Source: Dyadobacter sp. 3J3
GTDB lineage: Bacteria > Bacteroidota > Bacteroidia > Cytophagales > Spirosomataceae
Assembly: GCF_009801115.1 (NCBI RefSeq)
Contig: NZ_VTOL01000006.1
Coordinates: 310,001 to 374,000 of the forward strand
Direction of reading: 5' to 3'
DNA length: 64,000 nucleotides
Both the position numbers and the translations under genes were made by a program. The notes beneath the pieces were generated by a model that saw only the letters and a program-made list of their open reading frames with translations, did not search any database and was not told the origin of the DNA. Shown one piece after another: positions 62,798 to 64,000 of the stretch. Positions within the stretch are counted from its first letter, which is position 1; every line of letters starts with the position of its first letter.

Positions 62798-64000
62798 TTA
62801 GAATGTCAGATTTAAACCAATCAGGAATTGACGTGTATTAGGATAAACGCCTTCATCCAGACCAAAAGCAGTAGAACCATCCACCTGGCTTTGGCCAACT
62901 TCCGGATCCGGACCTGTATATTTGGTAATTGTAAACAAATTCGCTGTCTGCACATATACACGCAACTTTTCGATTTTCCAGTTCCTCGTCAGGCTTTTCG
63001 GCAGGGTATAACCTAGCTGAGCATTTTTTGCACGCAGGTAAGATCCTTTTTCCACGTAGTAAGAGTTTGGAACATTGGTTGTACTGAAAGAACCCGTATT
63101 TTCCTGGATCGGCGCCGTTGCATTGGTATGATCAGGTCTCCAGGAATCATACAAAGCCGTGCTGCTTTTTGCCCCCTGGAAGTTTGTATAGAAGTCATTC
63201 CACCATTTAAGGTTATTCCAGATCTGGTTGCCTTGTACACCGTAGAAGAAAATTCCAAAATCAAAACCTTTGTAATTGGCTCCGATATTTAGACCGTAAC
63301 TGAATTTCGGGCTTGGATTGCCGAGGAATGTACGGTCGTCAGAAGTGATCATCCCGTCACCGTTGGTATCCTTATAACGGAAGCGTCCTACCTTCACTTC
63401 ATTTTGGTACACCGCGTCAGTATTTCCTGATTTTTCTTTTGCACTTGCATCTGCCTGATCAATTTCTGCCTGAGTATTCCAGAACCCGTCTATTTGATAA
63501 CCGAAGAACTGACCGATCGAATGATCTACTGCGTTACGAACGATGTTACTACCGTTAAATCTTCTTCCTTCCTGATCAAAATAGGTAGCACCATCGGTGA
63601 TTCTCTTAATCTTGTTATTATACGTTGTCAGCGTCGCAGTAGCATTGATTTTGAAATCCTTGGATATAATTTTTTCTCCAAAAATCGATAGATCGATCCC
63701 TTTGTTCGCCATTTTTCCAATGTTGACCGCTGGTGCTGTTCCTTGTCCAACCGTACCGGCAAGCTCAGGAGAAAACAACAGATCGTTGATATTTTTTTGG
63801 TAATAATCAATCGTAAGATCAATTGCGCCATTAAACAAAGTCGCGTCAATACCAATATTCGAGTTGATGTTACTTTCCCATTTGGCGTTCGGGTTTCCTA
63901 CCCGTGTTCTCTGAAAGCCTTGTACAGTGCTGTTTCCTGTTCCTTTTATGTCATAAAAGGAGTTACTTCTGTTTAAGCCAAAAGTAGTGAAAGCATTGGA
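62798..64000 (-). CDS. SusC/RagA-family TonB-dependent outer-membrane receptor, C-terminal part
   Basis: The gene runs off the right edge; 400 codons of its C-terminus are present. The SusC-type barrel pattern is clear: 'QRTRVGNPNAKWESNINSNIG', 'GAIDLTIDYYQKNINDLLFSPELAGTVGQGTAPAVNIGKMANKGIDLSI', 'YGVQGNQIWN', 'YYVEKGSYLRAKNAQLGYTLP' and the C-terminal 'ANLFTITKYTGPDPEVG ... PNTRQFLIGLNLTF' ending in Phe. The SusD gene follows 26 nt downstream. Confidence 0.94.
   Translation of the reverse strand, partial: SNAFTTFGLNRSNSFYDIKGTGNSTVQGFQRTRVGNPNAKWESNINSNIGIDATLFNGAIDLTIDYYQKNINDLLFSPELAGTVGQGTAPAVNIGKMANKGIDLSIFGEKIISKDFKINATATLTTYNNKIKRITDGATYFDQEGRRFNGSNIVRNAVDHSIGQFFGYQIDGFWNTQAEIDQADASAKEKSGNTDAVYQNEVKVGRFRYKDTNGDGMITSDDRTFLGNPSPKFSYGLNIGANYKGFDFGIFFYGVQGNQIWNNLKWWNDFYTNFQGAKSSTALYDSWRPDHTNATAPIQENTGSFSTTNVPNSYYVEKGSYLRAKNAQLGYTLPKSLTRNWKIEKLRVYVQTANLFTITKYTGPDPEVGQSQVDGSTAFGLDEGVYPNTRQFLIGLNLTF

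Overview
This 64 kb window is chromosomal DNA of a member of the Bacteroidota, most likely a Cytophagales bacterium related to Dyadobacter or Spirosoma. This rests on the Bacteroidota-type T6SS proteins, a SusC/SusD pair, lipoproteins with Bacteroidota-style lipoboxes, promoters of the TTG-N19/20-TAnnTTTG type, weak Shine-Dalgarno sites and a dispersed repeat type that I associate with this phylum. The genus is inference. I see no rRNA, tRNA or CRISPR array.

Region 1 (1-16.9 kb, almost all minus strand) is part of a subtype iii type VI secretion cluster. It holds TssK baseplate, a TssO-like protein, the TssH/ClpV unfoldase, PAAR tip, TssB/TssC sheath and two TssD tube proteins, the second cut by the window edge. 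An OmpA-like peptidoglycan-binding protein and envelope proteins of unknown role are interleaved. Between ClpV and the envelope genes lies a block of four genes without signal peptides: an OmpA-like-fold protein, two paralogous HExxH zinc proteases and a DUF4347/clan-CD-like protein with a His/Cys pair. This block is the best effector candidate. Two LuxR-type regulators sit at the operon head, with a good promoter and a direct-repeat operator.

Region 2 (17-20.3 kb) is a scar: an AraC regulator with one in-frame stop, a damaged IS3-family element, and a gene fragment on each side of it. Region 3 (20.3-48 kb) is a stress and fermentation island: Dps-like protein, SDR, DUF1269, HdeD, two zinc alcohol dehydrogenases, BON and SHOCT proteins, phosphoglucomutase, class I aldolase, glycogen phosphorylase, a phosphoketolase stub, a CopB-type ATPase and a complete nine-gene N-type (alternative, probably Na+-translocating) F-ATPase. 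These could turn stored glycogen into ATP and ethanol or acetate and use ATP to pump Na+ when respiration stops (inference).

A small defence island interrupts region 3 at 28.5-31.7 kb: an Abi-like HEPN protein and a reverse transcriptase resembling the DRT2 antiviral family. The 300 bp upstream of the RT look like the DRT2 noncoding template RNA. They are bracketed by a 9-bp inverted repeat and contain a 93-bp unit between two near-identical 16/17-nt repeats. One frame of that unit is stop-free and would stay open without end if the unit were concatenated, which is the hallmark of the DRT2 'neo' gene. This is the most interesting observation in the window.

Region 4 (48-54.4 kb) is a decay zone: an IS1595-type transposase remnant, a 173-bp IS21-like MITE, two broken tyrosine integrases, a frameshifted Asp/Glu racemase, and fragments of a membrane protein, an adenylate-cyclase membrane domain and a DUF4265 protein. 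An intact NmrA-type oxidoreductase and an AraC regulator lie among them. Region 5 (54.7-64 kb) holds secreted or envelope genes: a lipoprotein, a beta-barrel, a WxxxPxG-repeat protein, an S41 protease, and a SusC-SusD pair with a cytochrome c/VCBS-repeat lipoprotein behind a strong terminator.
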